Source: Rhodoferax ferrireducens
Lineage (GTDB): Bacteria; Pseudomonadota; Gammaproteobacteria; Burkholderiales; Burkholderiaceae_C
Direction of reading: 5' to 3'
Assembly: GCF_003347515.1 (NCBI RefSeq)
Contig: NZ_QEII01000314.1
Span: forward strand, 118,510-182,509
DNA length: 64,000 nucleotides
Positions 7,738 through 18,873 of this stretch are shown here, piece by piece; positions within the stretch are counted from its first letter, which is position 1, and every line of letters starts with the position of its first letter. The notes below the pieces were generated by a model. That model searched no databases, was not told where the DNA came from, and saw only the letters and a program-made list of their open reading frames with translations. Made by a program: the position numbers and the translations under genes.

Positions 7738-9038
7738 CCCCCACGCTTGCCACTTCGTGTGCTGCGCTGCCCCCCGAGGGGGCGAATTTTGGCTCTCGCC
7801 GAACTTCGTTTCCTTGGGGCGGCCCGGCGGAAAATTGTCTTGAGAAGCCGATCATCATCATTGGCGCCGGCCTGGCCGGCTGGACCACGGCGCGCGAGTT
7901 GCGCAAGCTCGACACCAGCACGCCGCTGATGCTGATCACGGCGGACAGTGGCGACTTTTATGCCAAGCCCTCGCTGTCCAACGCCTTCAACCAGGGCCGC
8001 ATCCCGGCGCAATTGGTCAGCACGGCGGCGGCGAAGATGGTGGAAACTCTCAAGCTCACCCTGTTGGCCAACACCCGCGTGCTGGCCATCGACCCGCAAA
8101 CCCGCACGGTCAGCACGGCGCAGGGCGAGTTCCCCTTCAGCCAGCTGGTGCTGGCCACCGGGGCGCAGCCGATTCGCGTGCCCATGGCAGGGGATGGGGC
8201 GGACCAGGTGCTGTCGATCAATTCCCTGGATGACTTCTCAAAGTTTCATGCCCGTTTGACGGGCGCAGACGGTTTTGAAAACCGTCGCCGCCCCCACGTC
8301 CTGATCATGGGTGCGGGCCTGATTGGCTGCGAGTTTGCCAATGACCTGGCCGCTTCCAACTACCAGGTCAGCGTGGTGGACCCGTCCAGCGGCCCGATGG
8401 CGGCCTTGCTGCCGGCCGAGAGCAGTGCGCAACTGCACGACGCGTTGGCGGCTCTGGGCGTGACGTGGCATTTCGGGGCCACGGTGACAGCGGTGAATTC
8501 GATCAAGGGTGCGGTCAGCACGGGCGACAAGCCCAACGGTCACACGCTGCAGGTCGATCTGTCCAATGGCCATCGGGCGCCCGTCGATATGGTACTGAGT
8601 GCCATCGGATTAAGAGCCGACACAACACTGGCACAAGCCGCCGGCCTGGTCTGCGAACGCGGCATCGTGGTGGACGCCGCCCTGCAAACCAGCGCGCCGC
8701 ACATCTATGCCCTGGGCGATGGCGCGCAATATGCCAGCGCGGGCGGCCGAACCCTGCCTTATGTGATGCCGATCATGAGCGCCGCCAGGGCACTGGCGGC
8801 CACCCTGGCCGGCACGCGCACGGATGTGGTTTTCCCCCTGATGCCGGTCGCCATCAAGACCCCGGCGCTGCCCATTGTGGTGGCAGCTCCAATCTCCGGC
8901 TCTGCCGGTGACTGGCGTGGCGCCGAGCCCGGGCTGTGGCAGTTCATCGACGCACAGGGTCAGGCGCGCGGCTTTGTCCTGAGCGGCCAACAAACGGCCC
9001 GGCGCGCGGAACAGTCCAAACTGCTCATCACGGCCTGA
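7734..9038 (+). CDS. FAD-dependent NAD(P)H oxidoreductase, rubredoxin reductase-like
   Basis: Flavoprotein of the pyridine nucleotide-disulfide oxidoreductase family, 434 residues, expected to reduce rubredoxin with NAD(P)H. It has two Rossmann GxGxxG folds, IIIIGAGLAGWTTARELRKL for FAD and VLIMGAGLIGCEFANDLAA for NAD(P)H, and the late FAD motif IYALGDGAQY. ATG 7734 overlaps the rubredoxin stop. The first ~37 residues before the FAD fold do not look like the family; the DNA there (about 7740-7835) has the CTTCGTGTGCTGCGC...CTTGGGGCGGCCCGGC text of a repeat common in Comamonadaceae, and no ATG or GTG lies closer in frame. The extension may be a captured repeat. Confidence 0.9.
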   Translation: MTPTLATSCAALPPEGANFGSRRTSFPWGGPAENCLEKPIIIIGAGLAGWTTARELRKLDTSTPLMLITADSGDFYAKPSLSNAFNQGRIPAQLVSTAAAKMVETLKLTLLANTRVLAIDPQTRTVSTAQGEFPFSQLVLATGAQPIRVPMAGDGADQVLSINSLDDFSKFHARLTGADGFENRRRPHVLIMGAGLIGCEFANDLAASNYQVSVVDPSSGPMAALLPAESSAQLHDALAALGVTWHFGATVTAVNSIKGAVSTGDKPNGHTLQVDLSNGHRAPVDMVLSAIGLRADTTLAQAAGLVCERGIVVDAALQTSAPHIYALGDGAQYASAGGRTLPYVMPIMSAARALAATLAGTRTDVVFPLMPVAIKTPALPIVVAAPISGSAGDWRGAEPGLWQFIDAQGQARGFVLSGQQTARRAEQSKLLITA

Positions 9039-9086
9039 GCCTCTGCACCGGCGACAAGCACGGGCCGAATCCCCAGCGCCGTCAGT

Positions 9087-9120
9087 AGCCCCAGGCAAGC
9101 GAGGGGTGCTTGTTGGGGCT
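9087..9120 (+). terminator. Stem-loop after the rubredoxin reductase gene
   Basis: AGCCCCA and CAAGC pair with GCTTG and TGGGGCT across a short GC loop, giving a strong hairpin 50 bases after the stop codon at 9038. No T-run follows, so it may be a Rho-assisted end or an mRNA-stabilising hairpin rather than a classical terminator. Confidence 0.4.
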
Positions 9121-9196
9121 AGCTTGTATCGAGCGGGGTCGCTATCTATACTGGTTTTTGCTGCTGCTTTGTGCATCAACCATTGGGGAGCTCACC

Positions 9197-12058
<2,862 letters not shown>

Positions 12059-12121
12059 GCGCGATCTACATGGTCAAGCTCGCGACCTGACAATTCGGAC
12101 CGCCCAACGGGCGCTACGAGG

Positions 12122-12175
12122 AAAATCGGCCTCTAGTGACCGTATTCATTGCGCAAGAAGCTATTGAATTAGGAG
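12122..12175 (-). repeat. Dispersed intergenic repeat, copy 2
   Basis: Reverse-oriented, somewhat degenerate copy: AAAATCGGCCTCTAG at the left is the hairpin end, TTGCGCAAGAAGCTATTGAA at the right is the A/T part. It lies between the aconitase gene and the restriction island. Confidence 0.6.
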
Positions 12176-12255
12176 TAAATTGGCCTCCCCTCGGCCTGCT
12201 CCGCCTACTTTTGGAAGCCCGAACCGGGCACGCGAAGGCCTAGAATCGATCAACC

Positions 12256-12275
12256 GGCGCTAAGGCGCCTTTTTT
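12256..12275 (+). terminator. Rho-independent terminator before hsdR
   Basis: GGCGC-TAAG-GCGCC followed by six T. The stem is short (5 bp, all G-C) but the T-run is good. It would end transcription coming from the aconitase gene, 29 bases before the hsdR start, so the hsd operon promoter either sits further upstream and is attenuated here, or overlaps this site. Confidence 0.55.
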
Positions 12276-12303
12276 CTGCCAGTCTGATCGTTTCACCCAG
12301 CCC

Positions 12304-15300
12304 ATGTCCCCATCCAACTTCACCTACGATCACCCCGCCAGCAAGTCGAGTCACGTCGTCAAGGAAGAGCAGATCGAGTACGGCTTCATTGGCAAACTCC
12401 AAGGCCTCAAATACGAATACCGGGCCGACATTCGCGACCGCGCTGCGCTGGAGCGCAACTTTCGTGAAAAGTTCGAGGCCCTCAACCGCGTTCACCTCTC
12501 CGATGGTGAGTTCGCCCGCCTGCTTGACGAAATCGTCACCCCCGACGTTTTCACCGCCGCTCGCACCCTCCGCGGCATCAACGCCTTCACCCGCGAAGAC
12601 GGCACGCCGCTGAACTACACCCTGGTCAACATCAAAGACTGGTGCAAAAACACCTTTGAGGTCGTCAACCAGCTACGCATCAACACCGACTACAGCCACC
12701 ACCGCTACGACGTACTCATCCTCATCAACGGGATGCCGTGCGTACAGGTCGAGCTGAAAACGCTGGGCATCAATCCGCGCCGCGCCATGGAGCAGATCGT
12801 TGACTACAAAAACGACCCCGGCAACGGCTACACCAAGACCCTGCTGTGCTTTTTGCAGCTCTTCATCGTCAGCAATCGCACCAACACCTACTACTTCGCC
12901 AACAACAACGCGCGCCACTTTGCGTTCAATGCCGACGAGCGCTTCCTGCCCATCTACCAGTTTGCGGACGAGGCCAACAACAAGATTGCCCAGCTCGACG
13001 AGTTTGCGGACAAGTTCCTCGTTAAATGCACCTTGGGCCAAACCATCAGCCGCTACATGGTGCTGGTGGCAAGCGAGCAAAAGCTGCTGATGATGCGGCC
13101 CTACCAGGTGTATGCGGTCAAGCAAATCGTGGACTGCATCCACCAGAACTGCGGCAACGGCTACATCTGGCACACCACCGGCAGCGGCAAAACGCTCACG
13201 TCCTTCAAAGCCTCTACCCTGCTCAAGGACAACCCCGACATTGAAAAATGCCTCTTTGTGGTGGATCGCAAAGACCTCGACCGCCAGACCCGCGAGGAAT
13301 TCAACCGCTTCCAGGAAGGCTGCGTGGAGGAGAACACCAACACTGCAGCGCTGGTGCGCCGCCTGCTGTCTGACGACTACGCCGACAAGGTCATCGTCAC
13401 CACCATCCAGAAGCTGGGCCTGGCGCTGGATGAAAACAGCAAGCGCAACAAACAGCAAAAGAAAGACGGCAAGGCAACCTACAAAGAGCAGCTAGCGCCG
13501 CTGAGCGACAAGCGCATCGTCTTCATCTTTGACGAATGTCACCGCTCCCAATTTGGCGCGAACCACGACGCGATCAAAGAGTTCTTCCCCAAAGCGCAGC
13601 TCTTTGGCTTTACCGGCACGCCCATTTTTGAAGCAAACGCAACAGCCAAACAGTTCGAGGGTGAAGAAGGGCAGTTCAGAACCACGGAAGACCTCTTCCA
13701 AAAGCAGCTGCACGCCTACACCATCACCCACGCCATTGAAGACGCGAACGTGCTGCGCTTCCATGTGGACTACTTCAAGCCCGAAGGCAAAAACCCGCCC
13801 AAGCCTGGTGAGGCTTTGACCAAAAAGGCGGTGATCGAAGCCATCTTGGCCAAGCACGGTACGGCCACCGCCGGGCGCCGTTTCAACGCCATTCTGGCCA
13901 CCGCCAGCATCAACGACGCCATCGAATACCACAAGCTGTTTGCAAAGCTGCAACAAGCCAAGCAAGCGGCTGACGCCACCTTTGTGCCGCTCAACATAGC
14001 CTGCGTGTTCTCGCCACCTGCCGAGGGCGATGCCGATGTCAAACAAATTCAAGAAGACCTGCCGCAAGAAAAAGAAGATAACCAGGTAGATCCCGAAGGC
14101 AAAAAAGCCGCCCTCAAGGCCATTCTGGCCAGCTACAACACCCGCTATGGCACTAACCACACCATCAGCGAATTTGACCTGTATTACCAGGACGTGCAAA
14201 AGCGCATCAAAGACCAGCAATGGCCCAATGCGGACTTTCCCGCAGCCCAAAAAATCGACATCACCATCGTGGTGGATATGCTGCTCACAGGCTTTGACTC
14301 CAAGTACCTCAATACCCTGTACGTGGACAAAAACCTCAAGCACCACGGCTTGATACAAGCTTTTTCACGCACCAACCGCGTGCTCAACGGCACCAAGCCC
14401 TACGGAAACATCCTCGACTTTCGCCAGCAGCAGGGCAATGTGGATGCCGCCATTGCCCTGTTCTCGGGTGAGAAGACGGGTGAGCAAGCCCGCGAGATCT
14501 GGCTGGTAGACAAGGCCCCCGTCGTCATTCAAAAGCTGGACGCAGCCGTGCAGAAGTTGGCCGACTTCATGCAGTCCCAAGGGCTGGCTTGTGCGCCAGA
14601 GTCTGTGCCCAACCTCAAGGGTGACGACGCCCGCGCCGTCTTCATCAAAAACTTCAAGGAAGTGCAGCGCCTTAAAACCCAGCTCGACCAATACACCGAC
14701 CTGACCGAAGACAACGCGGCCGCCATTGCGCACATCTTGCCCGCAGAAAACCTGCAAGGCTTTCGCGGTGCATATCTGGAAACAGCCCAGCGCCTCAAGC
14801 AACAACAAGCCCAACAGGACAAGGGTGGCGAGGCGAAAGACGGCGACGCGGCAGATGTGGACCAACTCGATTTTGAATTCGTGCTCTTCGCCAGCGCCGT
14901 CATTGACTACGACTACATCATGGGCCTCATGTCCCGCTTCTCGCAACAGGGGCCGGGCAAGCAGAAAATGAGCCGCGAGCAGCTCATTGGCCTTATTCAG
15001 GCCGACGCCAAGTTCATGGACGAGCGCGACGACATTGCTGCGTACATCAACACCCTGAAGGCGGGCGAGGGCCTGAGCGAGGCCGCCATCCGCGAGGGTT
15101 ACACCCGATTCAAAAAGGAGAAGGACAGCGTTGAACTTGCCAGCATCGCGGATAAGCACCACTTGGCGCCCGCTGCCCTGCAAACCTTTGTGGACGGCAT
15201 CTTGCAGCGCATGATTTTTGATGGCGAGGCCTTGAGCGACCTCATGGCCCCGCTGGAGCTGGGCTGGAAGGCGCGCGCCCAGGCTGAACTGGCGCTAATG

Positions 15301-15375
15301 AAAGAGCTGCAGCCATTGCTGACTAAGCGCGCACAGGGTCGCGAGATTTCTGGACTGAGTGCGTATGAGCAATAG
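12304..15375 (+). CDS. hsdR: Type I restriction enzyme, R (endonuclease/translocase) subunit
   Basis: Motor and nuclease subunit of a type I restriction system, 1,023 residues, EcoR124I-like (type IC). The N-terminal PD-(D/E)xK nuclease is intact: Asp136, Glu150 and Lys152 (RYDVLIL...VQVELK), the same 14- and 2-residue spacing as EcoR124I D151/E165/K167. The SF2 helicase core follows: Walker A TTGSGKT at 291-297, the DECH box (FIFDECHRSQFG), FGFTGTP, and the motif VI-type QAFSRTNRVLNG. It is the first gene of a six-gene plus-strand operon; hsdS overlaps its last codons. Base composition is less GC-rich than that of its neighbours outside the island. No strong ribosome site precedes the ATG. 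Confidence 0.96.
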   Translation: MSPSNFTYDHPASKSSHVVKEEQIEYGFIGKLQGLKYEYRADIRDRAALERNFREKFEALNRVHLSDGEFARLLDEIVTPDVFTAARTLRGINAFTREDGTPLNYTLVNIKDWCKNTFEVVNQLRINTDYSHHRYDVLILINGMPCVQVELKTLGINPRRAMEQIVDYKNDPGNGYTKTLLCFLQLFIVSNRTNTYYFANNNARHFAFNADERFLPIYQFADEANNKIAQLDEFADKFLVKCTLGQTISRYMVLVASEQKLLMMRPYQVYAVKQIVDCIHQNCGNGYIWHTTGSGKTLTSFKASTLLKDNPDIEKCLFVVDRKDLDRQTREEFNRFQEGCVEENTNTAALVRRLLSDDYADKVIVTTIQKLGLALDENSKRNKQQKKDGKATYKEQLAPLSDKRIVFIFDECHRSQFGANHDAIKEFFPKAQLFGFTGTPIFEANATAKQFEGEEGQFRTTEDLFQKQLHAYTITHAIEDANVLRFHVDYFKPEGKNPPKPGEALTKKAVIEAILAKHGTATAGRRFNAILATASINDAIEYHKLFAKLQQAKQAADATFVPLNIACVFSPPAEGDADVKQIQEDLPQEKEDNQVDPEGKKAALKAILASYNTRYGTNHTISEFDLYYQDVQKRIKDQQWPNADFPAAQKIDITIVVDMLLTGFDSKYLNTLYVDKNLKHHGLIQAFSRTNRVLNGTKPYGNILDFRQQQGNVDAAIALFSGEKTGEQAREIWLVDKAPVVIQKLDAAVQKLADFMQSQGLACAPESVPNLKGDDARAVFIKNFKEVQRLKTQLDQYTDLTEDNAAAIAHILPAENLQGFRGAYLETAQRLKQQQAQQDKGGEAKDGDAADVDQLDFEFVLFASAVIDYDYIMGLMSRFSQQGPGKQKMSREQLIGLIQADAKFMDERDDIAAYINTLKAGEGLSEAAIREGYTRFKKEKDSVELASIADKHHLAPAALQTFVDGILQRMIFDGEALSDLMAPLELGWKARAQAELALMKELQPLLTKRAQGREISGLSAYEQ

Positions 15376-16585
15376 AAACAAGGCTACGCTGGTACCTAAG
15401 CTGCGCTTTCCGCAGTATCGGGGGGACGGGCAGTGGACCGTTGAAGTACTTTCCGAGGTTGCAGAATTCGTTAACGAAAAGATCTCACTTGAGAAGATCG
15501 AATTGGACAACTACGTCAGCACGGAAAACATCCTTCCTGACTACAGCGGAGTAACTCGGGCCTCCAAATTGCCGACGACGGGCTCGGCCACTAGGTTTAG
15601 ACCAAACGACACGCTGGTTTCTAATATTCGGCCCTATCTCAAGAAGGTATGGTTTTCAAACAAGGATGGCGGTGCATCGAATGACGTGATCGTGATTCGC
15701 GCAAAACACAAACTGCTCACCCAATACCTTCCCTTCCTGCTCAAGAATGATTCGTTCATCGACTATGTAATGACTGGGGCAAAGGGCGTGAAGATGCCTA
15801 GGGGCGATATTGACTCGATGAAGAAATATCCAACCTTCTTCCCTGCACCGTCCGAACAACAAAAAATCGCCGATTGCTTGAGCTCATTGGACGAGCTAAT
15901 CTCCGCGCAAGCCCGCAAGGTGGATGCACTCAGGACCCATAAAAAAGGGCTGATGCAACAGCTTTTCCCCCGCGAAGGCGAAACCCAACCGCGCCTGCGG
16001 TTTCCTGAGTTTAGGGATGCAGGGAAGTGGGAAAAGATGACCCTAGGTAAAGCCGCGAACTTCTACAACGGCCGAGCGTACAAACAGGAAGAACTTCTCG
16101 AAGCCGGGAAATATAAAGTGCTTCGCGTTGGAAATTTTTTCACCAACAACAATTGGTATCACTCGAATCTTGAATTGGATGAAACGAAGTATTGTGAGGA
16201 CGGCGACCTCCTTTATGCATGGTCTGCCTCATTCGGGCCACGCGTCTGGCGTGGCGAAAAAACCATTTATCACTACCGTATTTGGAAGGTTGTTGAGCAG
16301 TCTGGGATCGATAAACAATTCCTCTTCATCGTCCTAGAACACGAGACCGAGAGAATGAAAGCCAAGACCACAAACGGGCTTGGCATCATGCACATCACAA
16401 AGGGCGCGATCGAGAGCTGGGAAAGCACTTTCCCGGGCATCGCAGAGCAGAAAAAAATTGCTGAACGGCTAATGAATTTGGATGGCGCGATCAGTACTGG
16501 AACTCGAAAAATTGAACTTCTCACCGGGCACAAAAAAGGACTTATGCAGCAACTTTTTCCGTCCTTTGATGACATCAAAATATGA
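15365..16585 (+). CDS. hsdS: Type I restriction enzyme, S (specificity) subunit
   Basis: DNA-recognition subunit with two target recognition domains, 406 residues. Each half ends in the same conserved helix text: EQQKIADCLSSLDELI...HKKGLMQQLFP in the first, EQKKIAERLMNLDGAI...HKKGLMQQLFP in the second, the circular symmetry seen in complete HsdS proteins. TRD1 covers roughly residues 20-160 and TRD2 roughly 215-355; their target is not predictable by eye. ATG 15365 overlaps the hsdR stop by 11 bases (a GTG two codons earlier is possible). Its own stop overlaps the prrC start as ATGA. GC content falls inside this gene, as expected for exchanged recognition domains. Confidence 0.95.
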   Translation: MSNRNKATLVPKLRFPQYRGDGQWTVEVLSEVAEFVNEKISLEKIELDNYVSTENILPDYSGVTRASKLPTTGSATRFRPNDTLVSNIRPYLKKVWFSNKDGGASNDVIVIRAKHKLLTQYLPFLLKNDSFIDYVMTGAKGVKMPRGDIDSMKKYPTFFPAPSEQQKIADCLSSLDELISAQARKVDALRTHKKGLMQQLFPREGETQPRLRFPEFRDAGKWEKMTLGKAANFYNGRAYKQEELLEAGKYKVLRVGNFFTNNNWYHSNLELDETKYCEDGDLLYAWSASFGPRVWRGEKTIYHYRIWKVVEQSGIDKQFLFIVLEHETERMKAKTTNGLGIMHITKGAIESWESTFPGIAEQKKIAERLMNLDGAISTGTRKIELLTGHKKGLMQQLFPSFDDIKI

Positions 16586-17802
16586 GCAAGGCATCCACCA
16601 TCACCAGATTCAGATCCCTGGAATCTCTGGCCCGGAAGTTCCGCAAGGATTTAAAGGGCATCCAGAAGCGTAAGAAGACCCCCCAGCGTAAGGGTACTAC
16701 GGCGGTTGCGGGTAATGACTTCGTTCTGGTGTTTGCGCACAATGGCGTAGGAAAAACCCGGCTGTCAATGGAGTTTAAAGGCCTTGGCAAAAATGAAGAG
16801 AAAAGAGACACGCTTTACTTCAATGCCTTTACTGAAGATCTCTTTGATTGGGACAATGATTTCGATGAAGACAAGGATCGCAGGATTAAGTTCAAGGCCG
16901 AGTCCCAATTCTTTGATGGCCTTGATGGTATGGGTATTGAAGGGCAAATTCGACCGCTCTTACATCAATACACTGACTTTGATTTCAGAATCAACTACGC
17001 TGCAGCAGAGATACGCTTTTATCGCGACGTGACGATAGCCGGAAATCGCAGACGACTTGAGGACATCAAGATATCGCGAGGTGAAGAAAACATCTTTGTC
17101 TGGTGTTTCTTCCTGGCTATTCTTCAATTAGCGATCGAGGCGGAAAAAGGCCAGCCCTACGATTGGGTGAAGTATGTCTATATTGACGACCCAATTTCTT
17201 CATTGGATGAGCAAAACACCATTGCAGTTGCGGCCGGCCTCGGAGGCTTGTTGAAGCGCGAAGACAATAAGCTCAAGGTCGTCATATCGACGCACCACGG
17301 TTTATTCTTCAACGTAATGTTTAATGAGCTCACAGGGAAACGAACCTCTGAGAACAAAGAAAATATCAAGAAGAAGGCATATATCCTTCACCGGTTAAAC
17401 GAGGCCCAGACATACTCTCTCGAAGATACAGGCGAGTCTCCATTTTTACATCATGTCGCGGCTTTAGAAGAACTGCGTACGGTTGCAAAATCAGGAAAGA
17501 TATCTCAGTACCATTTCAATTCACTTCGAAGCATTCTTGAGAAGACGGCCATATTTTTTGGCCGCCAACACATCTCATCGTGCTTTGAGGGGCTTCCTAA
17601 AAAGGCGCTATATGCGCGCTTTCTGAATGTGCGAAGTCACGCGAAATATTCAGTATTCGAGTCTGAATCCATCACCGCATCCGATAAAGAGATGTTTCGG
17701 GAAATACTGACTGCTTTCCTCACCCGTTATTCGTTTCGCCTTGCAGCGGCTGGGGCTATACCAGCGCAAAAAACCATTCCATCGTCAACTCCTGTCACAT
17801 GA
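16582..17802 (+). CDS. prrC: PrrC-type anticodon nuclease
   Basis: Suicide tRNA nuclease kept silent by a type IC restriction complex and released when phage inhibits it; 406 residues against 396 in E. coli PrrC. The ABC-like ATPase half has Walker A at 52-60 (AHNGVGKTR), the PrrC-specific block YFNAFTEDLFDWDND at 79-93, the signature ISRGEE at 164-169, Walker B/D-loop YVYIDDPISSLDE at 198-210 and the switch histidine at 238 (ISTHH). The nuclease half keeps the proposed catalytic triad: Arg316 and Glu320 (LRSILEKT), then His353 (VRSHAKYS), matching R320/E324/H356 in identity and spacing. ATGA-coupled to hsdS. It is clearly AT-richer than its neighbours. E. coli PrrC cleaves tRNA-Lys; the target here is inferred. 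RloC, the other family, is far longer. Confidence 0.93.
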   Translation: MSKASTITRFRSLESLARKFRKDLKGIQKRKKTPQRKGTTAVAGNDFVLVFAHNGVGKTRLSMEFKGLGKNEEKRDTLYFNAFTEDLFDWDNDFDEDKDRRIKFKAESQFFDGLDGMGIEGQIRPLLHQYTDFDFRINYAAAEIRFYRDVTIAGNRRRLEDIKISRGEENIFVWCFFLAILQLAIEAEKGQPYDWVKYVYIDDPISSLDEQNTIAVAAGLGGLLKREDNKLKVVISTHHGLFFNVMFNELTGKRTSENKENIKKKAYILHRLNEAQTYSLEDTGESPFLHHVAALEELRTVAKSGKISQYHFNSLRSILEKTAIFFGRQHISSCFEGLPKKALYARFLNVRSHAKYSVFESESITASDKEMFREILTAFLTRYSFRLAAAGAIPAQKTIPSSTPVT

Positions 17803-17862
17803 CTTAGCAATACCAAATGCAACAAGCTAGCAATGCTTCACCCAGATGCAGGAGATGAGTGC

Positions 17863-18873
17863 ATGAACAACCTGATTCTTTACACCACTGATGACGGCAT
17901 GAGCCAGATTCAACTCCGGGCCGACCTAGGCACGGTGTGGCTGACCCAGTTGGAAATGGCGGAGCTGTTTGACGCTACCAAGCAGAACATCTCCCTGCAC
18001 CTCAAGAACCTCTTTGAGGACGGTGAATTGGATGCAGCGGCAACTGTCAAGGAATCCTTGACAGTTCAAACCGAGGGCACGCGCGAGGTAAAGCGGCCCA
18101 TCACGCTCTACAACCTCGACGCCATCCTGGCCGTGGGCTACCGGGTGCGTTCGCCGCGCGGCGTGCAGTTCCGCCGCTGGGCGTCCACGGTGCTCAAAGA
18201 GTACCTGGTCAAGGGCTTTGTGATGGATGACGAGCGGCTGAAGAACCCGGATGGCCGCCCGGACTACTTTGACGAGATGCTGGCGCGCATCCGGGACATA
18301 AGGGCCTCGGAAAAGCGCTTCTACCAAAAGGTGCGCGACCTGTTTGCGCTGGCGGCGGACTACGACAAGTCAGATGAAACGACACAGACGTTTTTTGCCA
18401 CGGTGCAAAACCTACTGCTGTACGCGGTCACACAAAAAACTGCTGCCGAACTGATCGTGAGCCGTGCCAACCCTACCGACCAACACTTTGGACTGCTGAG
18501 CTGGAAAGGCGCCCAGGTGCGCAAGCAAGACATTGTGGTGGCCAAGAACTACCTGACCGAGGACGAAGTCGATACTCTGAACCGGCTGGTGGTTATCTTC
18601 CTGGAGACGGCAGAGCTGCGCGCCAAGCGGCAGGCCATCACCAGCATGAGTTTCTGGCGCGAGAACGTGGGGCAGATCGTCGTGTTCAACGGCTTTCCAC
18701 TGCTCAGTGGCGCGGGCACGGTGAGCCACGCCCGCATGGAGCAAAAGCTGGAGCCGTTGTATCTGGACTTTGACCAACGCCGCAAGACGGAAGAGGCCCG
18801 TACCGCTGATGCGCAGGATGAGGCTGATTTAAAGGCATTGGAAAGCACGATCAAGAATCGACCAAAGACATGA
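17863..18873 (+). CDS. RhuM family protein
   Basis: 336-residue protein of the RhuM ('virulence RhuM') family, recognised by the N-terminal LILYTTDDGMSQIQLRADLG, the winged-helix-like VWLTQLEMAELFDATKQNIS and the ITLYNLDAILAVGYRVRSPR block. A Fic/Doc-like second half (about residues 180-300) is usual in this family. Its function is unproven; such genes often sit in type I restriction loci and toxin islands. Start ATG 17863 has GGAG at 17851-17854; an ATG at 17833 is in frame but has no ribosome site. It begins 60 bases after prrC, the only gap in the operon, and ends in an ATGA overlap with the next gene. Confidence 0.88.
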   Translation: MNNLILYTTDDGMSQIQLRADLGTVWLTQLEMAELFDATKQNISLHLKNLFEDGELDAAATVKESLTVQTEGTREVKRPITLYNLDAILAVGYRVRSPRGVQFRRWASTVLKEYLVKGFVMDDERLKNPDGRPDYFDEMLARIRDIRASEKRFYQKVRDLFALAADYDKSDETTQTFFATVQNLLLYAVTQKTAAELIVSRANPTDQHFGLLSWKGAQVRKQDIVVAKNYLTEDEVDTLNRLVVIFLETAELRAKRQAITSMSFWRENVGQIVVFNGFPLLSGAGTVSHARMEQKLEPLYLDFDQRRKTEEARTADAQDEADLKALESTIKNRPKT

